Positions 45,693-53,097 of a DNA stretch of 64,000 nucleotides are shown piece after piece. This DNA is from an uncultured Cellvibrio sp. (GTDB lineage: Bacteria > Pseudomonadota > Gammaproteobacteria > Pseudomonadales > Cellvibrionaceae). Under the pieces are notes generated by a model. That model was not told where the DNA came from. It searched no databases and saw only the letters and a program-made list of their open reading frames with translations. The position numbers and the translations under genes were made by a program. Where the stretch lies: contig CAMLKG010000002.1 of the NCBI GenBank assembly GCA_946480695.1, positions 196,095 through 260,094 of the forward strand, given 5' to 3'. Position 1 is the stretch's first letter; each line of letters opens with the position of its first letter.

Positions 45693-47486
45693 ATGGAAAA
45701 TAGCGCGCCGAAATTAATTCTTACTGCCGATATGTCACCCCGCCAACAAGCCCGTGCGCTCTATTGGCAAGGGTGGCGTGTGGCCCGCATTGCGGAAGTT
45801 ATTAACGAAAAACCGGCGACGGTCCACACATGGAAAAACCGTGATAAGTGGGAAAGTGCATTACCGATTGAGCGCGTTGAGGGCACACTCGAAGCGCGCA
45901 TGATTCAGTTGATTAACAAGGAGCACAAAGAGGGTAAGGATTTTAAGGAGATTGATTTACTCGGTCGGCAAATGGAGCGTCTTGCCCGCGTCCATAAATA
46001 CAATGAGACCGGTAAGGAAAGTGATTTAAATCCCAATATCCAAAACCGCAATGCCGCACCGCGTACACGTCGCGCGGTAAAAAATGATTTGGGTGAGGAT
46101 GGTATTCAGAAAGTGTTGGATGCTTTCCACAATTCCCTATTTGAGTACCAACGCGGTTGGTATCGCGCGGGTATTGAAAATCGCATCCGCAATATTTTGA
46201 AGTCTCGCCAGATCGGTGCGACCTGGTATTTCGCGCGCGAGGCGGTTTGTGATGCGTTGGAGACCGGCCGCAATAAAATCTTTATGAGCGCGTCCAAGGC
46301 GCAGGCATATCACTTCCGCCGCTATATTGTGAGTTTCGTCTTTGAGCATACCGGTGTGGAGTTAAAGGGCGATCCTATCATCCTGCCAAACGGTGCCGAG
46401 CTTTATTTTCTCGGTACCAATGCCAACACCGCGCAGGGTTATCACGGTGACACCTACCTGGATGAATATTTCTGGATTCATAAATTTTTGGAATTCCGGA
46501 AAGTCACCAGCGGTATGGCGATGCACAAGAAGTGGAAACAAACCTATTTTTCCACACCTTCCAGTATTACCCATGAGGCTTACGATTTTTGGACCGGCGA
46601 GCTATTTAATAAAAAGCGTCCAAAGAACCAGCGTGTACAGATTGATGTGTCCCATGAGTCACTGGTGCGCGGGCGGCTGTGTGAGGATCGCCAATGGCGC
46701 CAGATTGTGACGGTGGAGGACGCGCTCCGGGGCGGGTGCGATTTATTCGACCTCGATGAATTACGCCTCGAATACAGCGATGATGAGTTCGATAACCTGC
46801 TGATGTGTCAGTTTGTGGATGACACCCAATCGGTATTCCCCTTATCCAAAATGCAAAGCTGCATGGTGGATAGCTGGTTGGTGTGGCGGGATCTTAAACC
46901 TTTTGCGGCGCGTCCTATTGGCGATCACGAAGTCTGGCTGGGATATGACCCGGCAGGGGAAGGCGAGGATGGAGATGGGGCTGGCATTGTCGCCATCGCG
47001 GCTGCAAAAAATAAAGACCATAAACACCGCATCATTGAAAAGAAGCGGCTTTTTGGTATGGACTTCGAGGAACAGGCCGAGGCAATTTTTAAATTCTGCG
47101 AGCGCTATAACGTGACCTATATCGGCATGGACACCACCGGCCTGGGCGATTCAGTGGCGCAGTTAGTAGAGAAGAGAAAGCCCGGCCTGGTACGTCGATT
47201 CGTTTATTCTCCCGATGTGAAATATCAAATGGTGTTGAAAGCCCAGCATGTCATTGATCGCGGGCGGCTGGAATTCGATTCAGGCGATACGGATATCGCG
47301 CATAGCTTTATGGCGATCCGTAAAACCATGACCGATAGCGGATCGCATATGACGTTCAAAGCGGGGCGAAACAAACGCACCGGTCACGCGGAACTGGCAT
47401 GGGCAACCATGCACGCACTTTCCAATGAGCCTATCGATGTTTCGTTGGATACCCACAACCAATCCATTTTAGAGATTTATTCATGA
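45693..47486 (+). CDS. P: P2 gpP-like terminase large subunit
   Basis: A 597-residue terminase ATPase. The N-terminal helix-turn-helix part (RQQARALYWQGWRVARIAEVI) and IEGTLEAR-like region match P2 gpP. The ATPase site is KSRQIGATWYFAREA with Walker B TYLDEYFW. It packages DNA through the portal. I chose ATG at 45693 because of the promoter geometry; ATG at 45687 would add two residues. It overlaps gpQ by 4 bp. Confidence 0.93.
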   Translation: MENSAPKLILTADMSPRQQARALYWQGWRVARIAEVINEKPATVHTWKNRDKWESALPIERVEGTLEARMIQLINKEHKEGKDFKEIDLLGRQMERLARVHKYNETGKESDLNPNIQNRNAAPRTRRAVKNDLGEDGIQKVLDAFHNSLFEYQRGWYRAGIENRIRNILKSRQIGATWYFAREAVCDALETGRNKIFMSASKAQAYHFRRYIVSFVFEHTGVELKGDPIILPNGAELYFLGTNANTAQGYHGDTYLDEYFWIHKFLEFRKVTSGMAMHKKWKQTYFSTPSSITHEAYDFWTGELFNKKRPKNQRVQIDVSHESLVRGRLCEDRQWRQIVTVEDALRGGCDLFDLDELRLEYSDDEFDNLLMCQFVDDTQSVFPLSKMQSCMVDSWLVWRDLKPFAARPIGDHEVWLGYDPAGEGEDGDGAGIVAIAAAKNKDHKHRIIEKKRLFGMDFEEQAEAIFKFCERYNVTYIGMDTTGLGDSVAQLVEKRKPGLVRRFVYSPDVKYQMVLKAQHVIDRGRLEFDSGDTDIAHSFMAIRKTMTDSGSHMTFKAGRNKRTGHAELAWATMHALSNEPIDVSLDTHNQSILEIYS

Positions 47487-48505
47487 GCCGGAAACGCCGC
47501 AAACCTACTACCGATAACGCCGCACCACAGGTGTTTACATTTGGTGATCCAGTACCCGTGCTGAACGCTTATGATTTTTTGTATTCCGGGTGTTGGGCCT
47601 ACGGTAGTCGCTACTACGAGCCGCCAGTGGATTTGAATGCGCTGGCCAAGCTTTACCGCGCTACGGCACACCATGGCTCGGCATTGCAGGTGAAGCGTAA
47701 TATTTTATTGCGCACCTTTGAACCAACACCCTTTTTAAACCGCAGTAATTTCACGCGGCTGGCGTTGGATTTACTGGTGTTTGGCAATCTGTATGCGGAG
47801 CAGGTGCGTAGTCAGCTCGGGCGCCTGATGTCCATTGAACCGGCGCTTGCGCGTTATGTTCGTGTGGGTATTAAACCTGATACCTATTGGTGGGTTCACA
47901 CCACTGGCGAGGAAAAGGAGTTCGACCAGGGCGCGATTGCGCACATTATGGAGCCTGACATTAACCAGGAAGTTTACGGTGTGCCTGATTACATTGGGGC
48001 ATTGCAAAGCGTACAGCTTAACGAGGGTGCCACCTTATTCCGCCGCAAGTATTACCAAAACGGCAGCCACGCCGGTTTTATTTTGTATATGACTGACACC
48101 GCGCATAAACAAGAGGACGTCGATAATCTACGGCAAGCGCTGAAGGATGCGAAAGGCCCTGGTAATTTCCGTAATTTATTCATGTACGCTCCCAACGGCA
48201 AAAAAGACGGTATACAGATCTTACCGGTCAGCGAAGTGGCTGCAAAAGATGACTTCTGGAACATCAAACGCACCAGTCGCGATGATCAATTGGCTGGCCA
48301 TCGAGTGCCTCCGCAATTGATGGGCATTATTCCCGACAATACGGGCGGTTTTGGCGATGTTGAGAAAGCGGCTAATGTATTTGTGGCCAATGAATTAGAA
48401 CCGCTGCAATCGCGCATGACGGAGCTAAACGAATTGGTTGGGGAGGAAGTGATTAAATTCCAGCCATACAGTTTGGCTAAATTATCGCAAGCGGCGGTGA
48501 TGTAA
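47483..48505 (+). CDS. Q: P2 gpQ-like portal protein
   Basis: A 340-residue portal protein. It carries YDFLYSGCWAYGSRYYEPPV, VLFGNLYAEQVRS-like regions and QLAGHRVPPQLMGIIPDN, all of the gpQ family. It overlaps gpP by 4 bp. In P2 the 3' end of Q faces cos, and here the probable cos site lies further right in the same orientation. Confidence 0.95.
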   Translation: MSRKRRKPTTDNAAPQVFTFGDPVPVLNAYDFLYSGCWAYGSRYYEPPVDLNALAKLYRATAHHGSALQVKRNILLRTFEPTPFLNRSNFTRLALDLLVFGNLYAEQVRSQLGRLMSIEPALARYVRVGIKPDTYWWVHTTGEEKEFDQGAIAHIMEPDINQEVYGVPDYIGALQSVQLNEGATLFRRKYYQNGSHAGFILYMTDTAHKQEDVDNLRQALKDAKGPGNFRNLFMYAPNGKKDGIQILPVSEVAAKDDFWNIKRTSRDDQLAGHRVPPQLMGIIPDNTGGFGDVEKAANVFVANELEPLQSRMTELNELVGEEVIKFQPYSLAKLSQAAVM

Positions 48506-48617
48506 ATTGCCCCGGTATGGTGTGGATACCGAGGCATCAATGTACGACTGCGATTTAAAAAATCCTGCACATTGAAATTCTAGTGTACTGAAAATTTCAA
48601 ATGAATGCAGGTAAAAA

Positions 48618-49376
48618 ATGAGTAAACCGATCCTCCCTTGGATGGGTGGCAAGCGCCGCCTGGCAAAACAAATTCTCCCCTTGTTTAAACCGCATACAAC
48701 CTACGTGGAACCCTTCTGCGGCGGTGCGGCTTTGTTCTTTATGAAAGAACCGGCAAAGGTGGAAGTAATCAATGACGTGAATGGCGAATTGGTAAATTTG
48801 TATCGAGTGGTAAAACATCACTTGGATGAATTTTTAAGGCAATTTCGCTGGGCTTTAGTGAGCCGCCAGGAATATCTCTGGCAACAAAAATCTAATCCCG
48901 AAACATTAACCGATATTCAACGTGCGGCCCGATTTTTCTATCTGCAAAAATTATCTTTTGGCGGAAAGGTAGTAGGGCAGACCTTTGGCACTGCGGCAAC
49001 GACGCCCCCACGGCTTAATCTATTGCGTCTGGAGGAAGATCTGAGTGATGCGCATCTAAGGTTATCCCAGACAACCATCGAAAGGCTGGATTGGCAGGAG
49101 TGCATTCGGCGTTATGATCGACCGGGTACCTTGTTTTACCTTGATCCGCCTTATTGGGGTACTGCCGGGTATGGTGTTGATTTTGGGTTGGAGCAGTATG
49201 AGCAAATGGCTCAAATTGCACGGGAAGCGAAAGGGCAGGTGGTGATTAGTGTCAATGATGTTCCGGAGATGCGGAAAGCGTTTAAAGGCCTAACTACGCA
49301 AACCATAAAAATTAATTATCTAGTCGGTGGCATGAGCAACCAAAATGTTGCTTTCGAGCTTATCGTTAGTAAATGA
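48618..49376 (+). CDS. Dam-like adenine-N6 DNA methyltransferase
   Basis: A 252-residue D12-class adenine methyltransferase. Motif I is PFCGGAALFF, preceded by the MGGKRRLAKQILPLF start. The catalytic motif is LDPPYWG. It probably methylates GATC-like sites, but the recognition is not visible. An inverted repeat TTGAAATT/AATTTCAA (48572-48600) lies just upstream of the start. It follows gpQ, which is not the P2 arrangement. Confidence 0.93.
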   Translation: MSKPILPWMGGKRRLAKQILPLFKPHTTYVEPFCGGAALFFMKEPAKVEVINDVNGELVNLYRVVKHHLDEFLRQFRWALVSRQEYLWQQKSNPETLTDIQRAARFFYLQKLSFGGKVVGQTFGTAATTPPRLNLLRLEEDLSDAHLRLSQTTIERLDWQECIRRYDRPGTLFYLDPPYWGTAGYGVDFGLEQYEQMAQIAREAKGQVVISVNDVPEMRKAFKGLTTQTIKINYLVGGMSNQNVAFELIVSK

Positions 49377-49386
49377 TACGGAGAAC

Positions 49387-49413
49387 ACCGCGAGATTAGG
49401 AAAAACTCGCGGT
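49387..49413. terminator. Hairpin between Dam and the convergent gene
   Basis: ACCGCGAG (49387-49394) pairs perfectly with CTCGCGGT (49406-49413). On the minus strand the loop is T-rich, but neither strand has a long T-run after the stem. It lies between convergent genes, so it may act in both directions. Confidence 0.5.
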
Positions 49414-49438
49414 CTTGTTATCGGTCATGAAACATTTT

Positions 49439-50197
49439 TTAGGTATGCCCATCAGATGCTGTTGGACCAGTGATTTTTTCAACCAAGAAACTTATAGGCT
49501 TTGATAACAACTTTTGTACCTTAAGAGCCCGTGCAGTAAATGAATCTAATTTGTCGATGAGTGCCCCAAGTCGTAATAGTACATCTCCGTTTCCTCTTGA
49601 GGCAGCTTTTAATTCTTCATGGCTAGTGACTACGGTTCCGATGGTAGCTTGTAGCGCCTGTTTGAGTCCTTTCGCTCCTTTAATTGTATACATCCTGACT
49701 GAATGCCTTAACCGCTCAACTTCTTCTAAAAGCGAAAGCTTCAACGCGTCAGGAAAAGTTGAATCTGATACGGCTTCAAACAAATCTTCAATTTTCTGAA
49801 TTATTTCTTCGAGATCCTCTTTCGATAACGACTCTTCAGAATAATATTTTGATAACTCTTCGGCGCAGAATTGCAATCTGGTCATGGCTTCGTCAGTTAA
49901 ATAGTGACTAACTGATCCCCAATGTGAAGATAAATTGAGAGGAAAAAAAATATTCCTAATTGAGCGAAACGATTTTAAATATAAGTCATGATTTAAATCT
50001 CCGTTCATCATGATTAGCCTTTGAATTTCTTCTGACAATGAATATAGCTCTATCACAGCTTTGGTAACGAGCACATTATCTTCTTCAATTCCCAACACAC
50101 TTGCCCATACATGGATTATTTTATCGCTGTCTGGCCATCCTTTGGTCAGTGTCAAAATATTGTGTAATCTTCCTGCAGGGTTATTTCCGTCAATCAA
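49439..50197 (-). CDS. Unknown prophage cargo protein
   Basis: A 252-residue protein with no signal peptide or membrane helix. It is mainly helical and acidic, with a possible coiled coil near residues 115-160. I do not recognise a family. It lies at the cos end after Dam, on the opposite strand. The AT-rich composition differs from the late genes and suggests recent gain. It may form a unit with the membrane protein at 50304, which is on the same strand 106 bp upstream. Confidence 0.6.
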   Translation of the reverse strand: MIDGNNPAGRLHNILTLTKGWPDSDKIIHVWASVLGIEEDNVLVTKAVIELYSLSEEIQRLIMMNGDLNHDLYLKSFRSIRNIFFPLNLSSHWGSVSHYLTDEAMTRLQFCAEELSKYYSEESLSKEDLEEIIQKIEDLFEAVSDSTFPDALKLSLLEEVERLRHSVRMYTIKGAKGLKQALQATIGTVVTSHEELKAASRGNGDVLLRLGALIDKLDSFTARALKVQKLLSKPISFLVEKITGPTASDGHT

Positions 50198-50303
50198 GAT
50201 TTGTTCCCCCTTCTTAGCTAAATGCCTATTTTTTTCATTTTATGTAGATATGGATATTGAATTTTGGGTCTTACTTCCTAAATGCATTTGTTTATATTGC
50301 TTC

Positions 50304-50939
50304 CTAATTAATAGGGCTCAGCGATTTCAATTGAAGAGCGTGTGAGTCAAATGTTTGAAGCAGCTCTTTTGACATAGGACATGCAAAAGCCTCGGTAGTT
50401 GTATTGATATAAACTTTTAAGTTTTTACTGATACCTGAACATTCATCAACAATATATTCAGCGATATATTTTTCAACTTCGTTTGGGAAAATAAATGTCG
50501 CCTGTTCTCCGTAGCTTAGTTTGCAGGGCAAGGGTGAGCTAAATGCGGCTAATTTAGTTACAGAAAACGCGATGTTAGTGTCAGAACTCCTAATATTTAT
50601 CGAATTAATCGTTGAGGGACGCTGACCTGTTGAGGTAGCTGTAATCGTTAATTTCGCCTCGGTATCGGGATACATTAGAGCAAAACCAAAAGATAACTTA
50701 AATGATTCCTTGTCACGCTTACGTTGCTCATCTGCAATCCACAACGCTGCAAAAACTGCACAGAGTGAGCCGACCCCAGAAATCCATGCCCCGATTGTTT
50801 CGAATATAGGTAGAAAAGTGCCAATGAACTGGTTTCTATCCGTCGTTACACCGTACGAGGCTCCTAGGAGAAAAGACAGGATGATAGCTAGAACAAACAC
50901 AATAATGATCAATAAAAATTTTTGTTGTTCCCAATTCAT
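50304..50939 (-). CDS. Two-helix membrane protein, unknown cargo
   Basis: A 211-residue protein. It has two N-terminal membrane helices (LLIIIVFVLAIILSFLLGAS and GAWISGVGSLCAVFAALWIA) and then a short basic linker and a C-terminal domain of about 110 residues, mainly beta. The latter looks immunoglobulin-like, but this is a guess. The topology suits a membrane sensor or an effector of superinfection exclusion. It lies just inside the probable cos site. Confidence 0.6.
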   Translation of the reverse strand: MNWEQQKFLLIIIVFVLAIILSFLLGASYGVTTDRNQFIGTFLPIFETIGAWISGVGSLCAVFAALWIADEQRKRDKESFKLSFGFALMYPDTEAKLTITATSTGQRPSTINSINIRSSDTNIAFSVTKLAAFSSPLPCKLSYGEQATFIFPNEVEKYIAEYIVDECSGISKNLKVYINTTTEAFACPMSKELLQTFDSHALQLKSLSPIN

Positions 50940-51070
50940 TTCGTTTTTACCTAATTGGAGGAAGTATCAATGCGCCTGCTATCGGAATGGCCTTGATCCA
51001 ATTTTTTCCTGCTTTTGTCGAAAGTAAACCTGACCCGAAGTTAGTGAGGATAATAAATCAATTTCACTGA

Positions 51071-51099
51071 ACCGCGCGCGGTCAGACCCCCGCCCCGCC
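51071..51099 (-). other. Probable cos site
   Basis: On the minus strand, GGCGGGGCGGGGGTCTGAC (51099-51081) resembles the 19-base cohesive end of P2 (GGCGAGGCGGGGAAAGCAC, from memory), and is followed by a 12-bp palindrome (51071-51082, ACCGCGCGCGGT) in the place of the GC-rich sequence beyond the P2 end. Across 26 aligned bases I count 19 identities. The orientation relative to gene Q is that of P2. Confidence 0.6.
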
Positions 51100-51113
51100 C
51101 GCGCTCTTTCCGT

Positions 51114-51640
51114 GTGGATTTTTATTCACTTCACTCATCGCTGTCAAAGCTGCGCGGTATTTAGGCTGCACGTGAACTATAGAGCTGTAACCAGCTATTC
51201 GGATTTATTCAGAAAACCGACAAATAGTGTCGACACGCAAAAATGATAATTAATGCGCCAAATTTTAGAAAAAGGGGGGTATAGGGAGAGCGCAGCCGTG
51301 GATGCGTGGATGCCGGGTTATTTTTTTCCTAACACATTGATTTCATTGGATTTACTGCCCACAAAATGATCCACAAAAAAGCGTGGATTCGGAAAATTTT
51401 TTGTGGATCATTTTTTGATCAGTGGAAAAATCCGTGGATGGCACACTTTTTGATTTTCCGGTCTATTATTTTTATTTTTCTTTAAAATCAATAAGATAGA
51501 GATAGATAAGGCGGAATTGATCAAAAAAGCATCCACAGAGAAAAATGAAAATTCGTGGATAAATCGGGCATTTTCGTGGATAGTAAAAACAGCAAAACCT
51601 ATATAAATCAATAAGATAAAAAATCCATCCACAAATCCAC
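51114..51640. repeat. GTGGAT repeat cluster, possible origin or terminase sites
   Basis: Twelve copies of GTGGAT. Plus-strand copies start at 51114, 51298, 51306, 51383, 51403, 51434, 51555 and 51576; minus-strand copies start at 51369, 51531, 51627 and 51635. Also present is a 14-bp direct repeat, AAATCAATAAGATA (51485-51498 and 51605-51618), in AT-rich DNA. The layout is like an iteron origin or a terminase-binding region. Confidence 0.6.
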
Positions 51641-51885
51641 GGCTTTTTGCGCGCACCTCCGACCTTGGAGAAAATTATGGGAGGCACCTGGTCCTTCCCG
51701 GATGTTTTTTAAAGGGCTTTGTTTTACCTGGGGAATTGGCCTTATCCCTAGCCGTAACAGTAAGCATAGGGGGGCCGAAATACGTGGTAAAAACAGCGTT
51801 TGTACCGTATGTAAATCAATGAGTTAGCAGAATGTGTGGGGTAAAATTTAGGGGATTAAGTATTTGATTTTCAAATATTTAATGA

Positions 51886-51938
51886 TCGGCTACGAACCGA
51901 GCGGTCAGAGGTTCGAATCCTCTCGAGTGCGCCATATA
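51886..51938 (+). repeat. attR core repeat (tRNA-Arg 3' fragment)
   Basis: The same 53 bp as attL. It carries the last 49 bases of tRNA-Arg but no 5' half or promoter, so it is not a functional tRNA gene. Confidence 0.93.
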
Positions 51939-51942
51939 CAAA

Positions 51943-51969
51943 AGCCTGCTGGAAATAGCAGGCTTTTTT
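51943..51969. terminator. Rho-independent terminator between attR and dusC
   Basis: AGCCTGCT (51943-51950) pairs with AGCAGGCT (51957-51964), followed by a run of T. Before integration this was probably the terminator of tRNA-Arg. On the minus strand it is also suitable for dusC. Confidence 0.8.
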
Positions 51970-51988
51970 ATTTTTCCGCTTCGGCTTT

Positions 51989-52969
51989 TTAGGGGCTTGG
52001 GCTTTCCTGGCAACCGCAAGCCATCAGGGCTTCCCGGAAGCAGGCATCCAATTCCGGTGGAGTGGTTTTGCGTTTGATGGCTTCAAAAAATATCCCCGCT
52101 TGCGGATATTGGCGCGCCAAATACATCAACCATTGTTTTACCCGGTTGCCGCAATTGCGTTCGCAATAAAGCGGAGTGGTCAATTTGTAATAATCGTAAA
52201 GCATGGTACAGATTTCCGCCCAGGTTAAGGGCGTGTAGGCTTCATTATTAATATGGGCCTTGATTTGCCGGGCCAGGTCGGGGCAGGAAAGCAGGCCGCG
52301 ACCGAGCATTACATCCGTGCCTCCCGATTGTTCACAACAGCGCAGATAATCTTCCACTGACCAAATCTCTCCATTAGCTATTACTGGAATTGATAATTCT
52401 GCGCGAATGTCGGCAATGTAATGCCAGTAGGCAGGTGGCTTGTATCCATCAGCTTTGGAGCGGGCGTGCACTGTAAGTTCATTGGCGCCGGCCGCTTGAA
52501 CTGCGCGCGCATTGTCCATGTAACTACTGCGATCCTCATAGCCTAGGCGGATTTTGGCGGTCACCGGGATATCTGGCGGGACCGCGTCGCGCACAGCTTT
52601 GATAATGGAATAGACCCGGTCCGGGGTGCGTAGCAGGCAGGCACCGCCTTCATGGGAGTTAACGGTTTTTGCCGGGCAGCCAAAATTCAAATCAATTGCT
52701 TTTGCGCCGTAGCTAACCAATTCCGCTGCGTTAATCGCCATGGGTTCAGGTTTACTACCCAATAGTTGTATGCGCACCGGCGTACCCTTGGGAGTTTTGC
52801 AATCGCTTTCCAGTTCAGGGGCAAACTTGTGAAAGACTTTGTACGGAAGCTTTTGGTCGGTAACGCGGATAAACTCGGTTACGCAACCGTCCAGCCCGCC
52901 AATACCGGTGAGGATATCGCGTACGTGATGTTCAACAACGCCCTCCATCGGGGCCAGCATAATTCGCAT
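51989..52969 (-). CDS. dusC: tRNA-dihydrouridine(16) synthase
   Basis: DusC reduces uridine 16 of tRNA with FMN and NADPH. This protein has 326 residues and begins with the Dus pattern MLAPMEGVVEHHVRDIL. The active-site region is DLNFGCPAKTVNSHEGGACLL, with the catalytic Cys. TVHARSKADGYKPPAYW and VIANGEIWS are typical of DusC rather than DusA or B. The start at 52969 fits the family; an extension of 10 residues to 52999 is possible. It converges with the terminator at attR. Confidence 0.92.
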   Translation of the reverse strand: MRIMLAPMEGVVEHHVRDILTGIGGLDGCVTEFIRVTDQKLPYKVFHKFAPELESDCKTPKGTPVRIQLLGSKPEPMAINAAELVSYGAKAIDLNFGCPAKTVNSHEGGACLLRTPDRVYSIIKAVRDAVPPDIPVTAKIRLGYEDRSSYMDNARAVQAAGANELTVHARSKADGYKPPAYWHYIADIRAELSIPVIANGEIWSVEDYLRCCEQSGGTDVMLGRGLLSCPDLARQIKAHINNEAYTPLTWAEICTMLYDYYKLTTPLYCERNCGNRVKQWLMYLARQYPQAGIFFEAIKRKTTPPELDACFREALMACGCQESPSP

Positions 52970-53097
52970 AAACTTGCTCAGAGATACAAAGGGGCGCATT
53001 TTAGCGGCATGCGGGCGGTTTTGGTTGAAATATTGTTCAACCCTGCGTAGATTGCGCGGCCCTTTTGGACTTTCCCGTTTATTTATCGAGGTTCACC

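Larger units (their letters stand above)
50940..51885. other. Long non-coding stretch: cos, iteron cluster, attR flank
   Basis: I see no convincing gene in these 946 bp. They hold a GC-rich block resembling P2 cos (51071-51099), a cluster of 12 GTGGAT hexamers (51114-51640), AT-rich direct repeats, and about 240 bp up to attR without a strong signal. Confidence 0.6.
10944..51938. mobile_element. P2-like prophage integrated in tRNA-Arg
   Basis: About 40.9 kb between exact 53-bp att repeats. It has integrase, repressor, replication genes, late activator, a full set of P2-type head and contractile-tail genes, a lysis cassette, a probable cos site and several cargo genes. No essential P2 head or tail gene is obviously broken, so it may be inducible. 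The late genes keep P2 order, but attP lies next to cos rather than beside gene D, and the P2 replication gene A is replaced by a primase-helicase. Confidence 0.93.

Noticed and set aside
51114..51640. CRISPR array
   Set aside because: The repeated unit is only six bases, irregularly spaced and on both strands.
51408..51687. Short minus-strand open frames in the GTGGAT region
   Set aside because: Low-complexity, aromatic-rich translations with no ribosome site; the repeats explain the sequence better.
51886..51934. A second tRNA-Arg
   Set aside because: Only the 3' part is present, with no D-arm, acceptor 5' strand or promoter; it is attR.
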